Of a stretch of DNA of 10,745 nt, positions 10,682 to 10,745 are shown one piece after another (positions within the stretch are counted from its first letter, which is position 1; the number at the start of each line of letters is the position of its first letter). The DNA is from an uncultured Clostridia bacterium (GTDB lineage Bacteria > Bacillota > Clostridia > UMGS1883). A program made the position numbers and the translations under genes. The notes under the pieces were generated by a model. That model had not been told where the DNA came from and did not search any database. It saw only the letters and a program-made list of their open reading frames with translations. Where the stretch lies: assembly GCA_947629615.1 (NCBI GenBank), contig CANRER010000045.1, positions 1-10,745 of the forward strand, read 5' to 3'.

Positions 10682-10745
10682 CTATGAAAAGTCAATAGGA
10701 AAATGAAAAAAAGTTAGGGAAAAAAGGGGATGTAAAGAAACGCAT
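10682..10745. other. A-rich end of window, no readable gene
   Basis: The 64 bases after the recombinase stop are A-rich. Three ATGs run into stops within a few codons. AAAAAAGGGG at about 10720-10729 resembles a ribosome binding site, so a following gene may start just outside. No hairpin terminator is visible here. Confidence 0.4.

Overview
The window looks like chromosomal DNA of an endospore-forming Clostridia-type Firmicute, probably a gut or rumen member of the Eubacteriales/Oscillospirales. The support is a SpoVAE-type sporulation protein, strong AGGAGG-type ribosome binding sites, canonical TTGACA/TATAAT promoters, and a very large secreted glycosidase whose inverted domain order is known from rumen and gut clostridia. 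Taxonomy is inferred from gene content only. I saw no insertion sequence, prophage, CRISPR array, tRNA or rRNA.

Layout. (1) Positions 24-1924 hold a forward run of small housekeeping genes: rpsU (ribosomal protein S21) with its own strong promoter, a GNAT acetyltransferase behind a hairpin, ung (uracil-DNA glycosylase), and spoVAE (spore membrane channel protein), closed by a palindromic terminator at 1937-1964. rpsU lies outside the ORFs long enough to be obvious but is clear from its sequence. (2) Positions 1965-2219 are a non-coding leader with a DnaA-box match, a perfect sigma-A promoter and two small hairpins. (3) Positions 2220-7490 encode one 1756-residue secreted family 3 glycoside hydrolase. 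Its order is signal peptide, GH3 C-terminal domain with the acid/base Glu176, FnIII-like domain, GH3 TIM barrel with nucleophile Asp746, linker module, F5/8C (CBM32-like), linker module, F5/8C, NPCBM (CBM51-like), spacer, NPCBM, C-terminal module. It has its own promoter and a strong terminator, so it is probably monocistronic. (4) Positions 7631-9079 carry cysS (cysteinyl-tRNA synthetase) with its own promoter and a short leader. (5) Positions 9082-9573, on the minus strand, carry an unrecognised 122-residue helical protein with a complete promoter, ribosome binding site and terminator. (6) A divergent promoter region follows, with a perfect 13-bp-arm inverted repeat in the forward leader. 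(7) Positions 9707-10681 encode a XerC/D-type tyrosine recombinase. The last 64 bases are A-rich with no readable gene.

The genes do not form one pathway. The most unusual item is the permuted GH3 enzyme with four putative carbohydrate-binding modules. It shows an Asp-to-Asn change at the usually conserved DGP motif of the sugar-binding site. Secondary points are the isolated spoVAE without spoVAC/spoVAD, the unknown but well-equipped minus-strand gene, and the palindrome in the recombinase leader.
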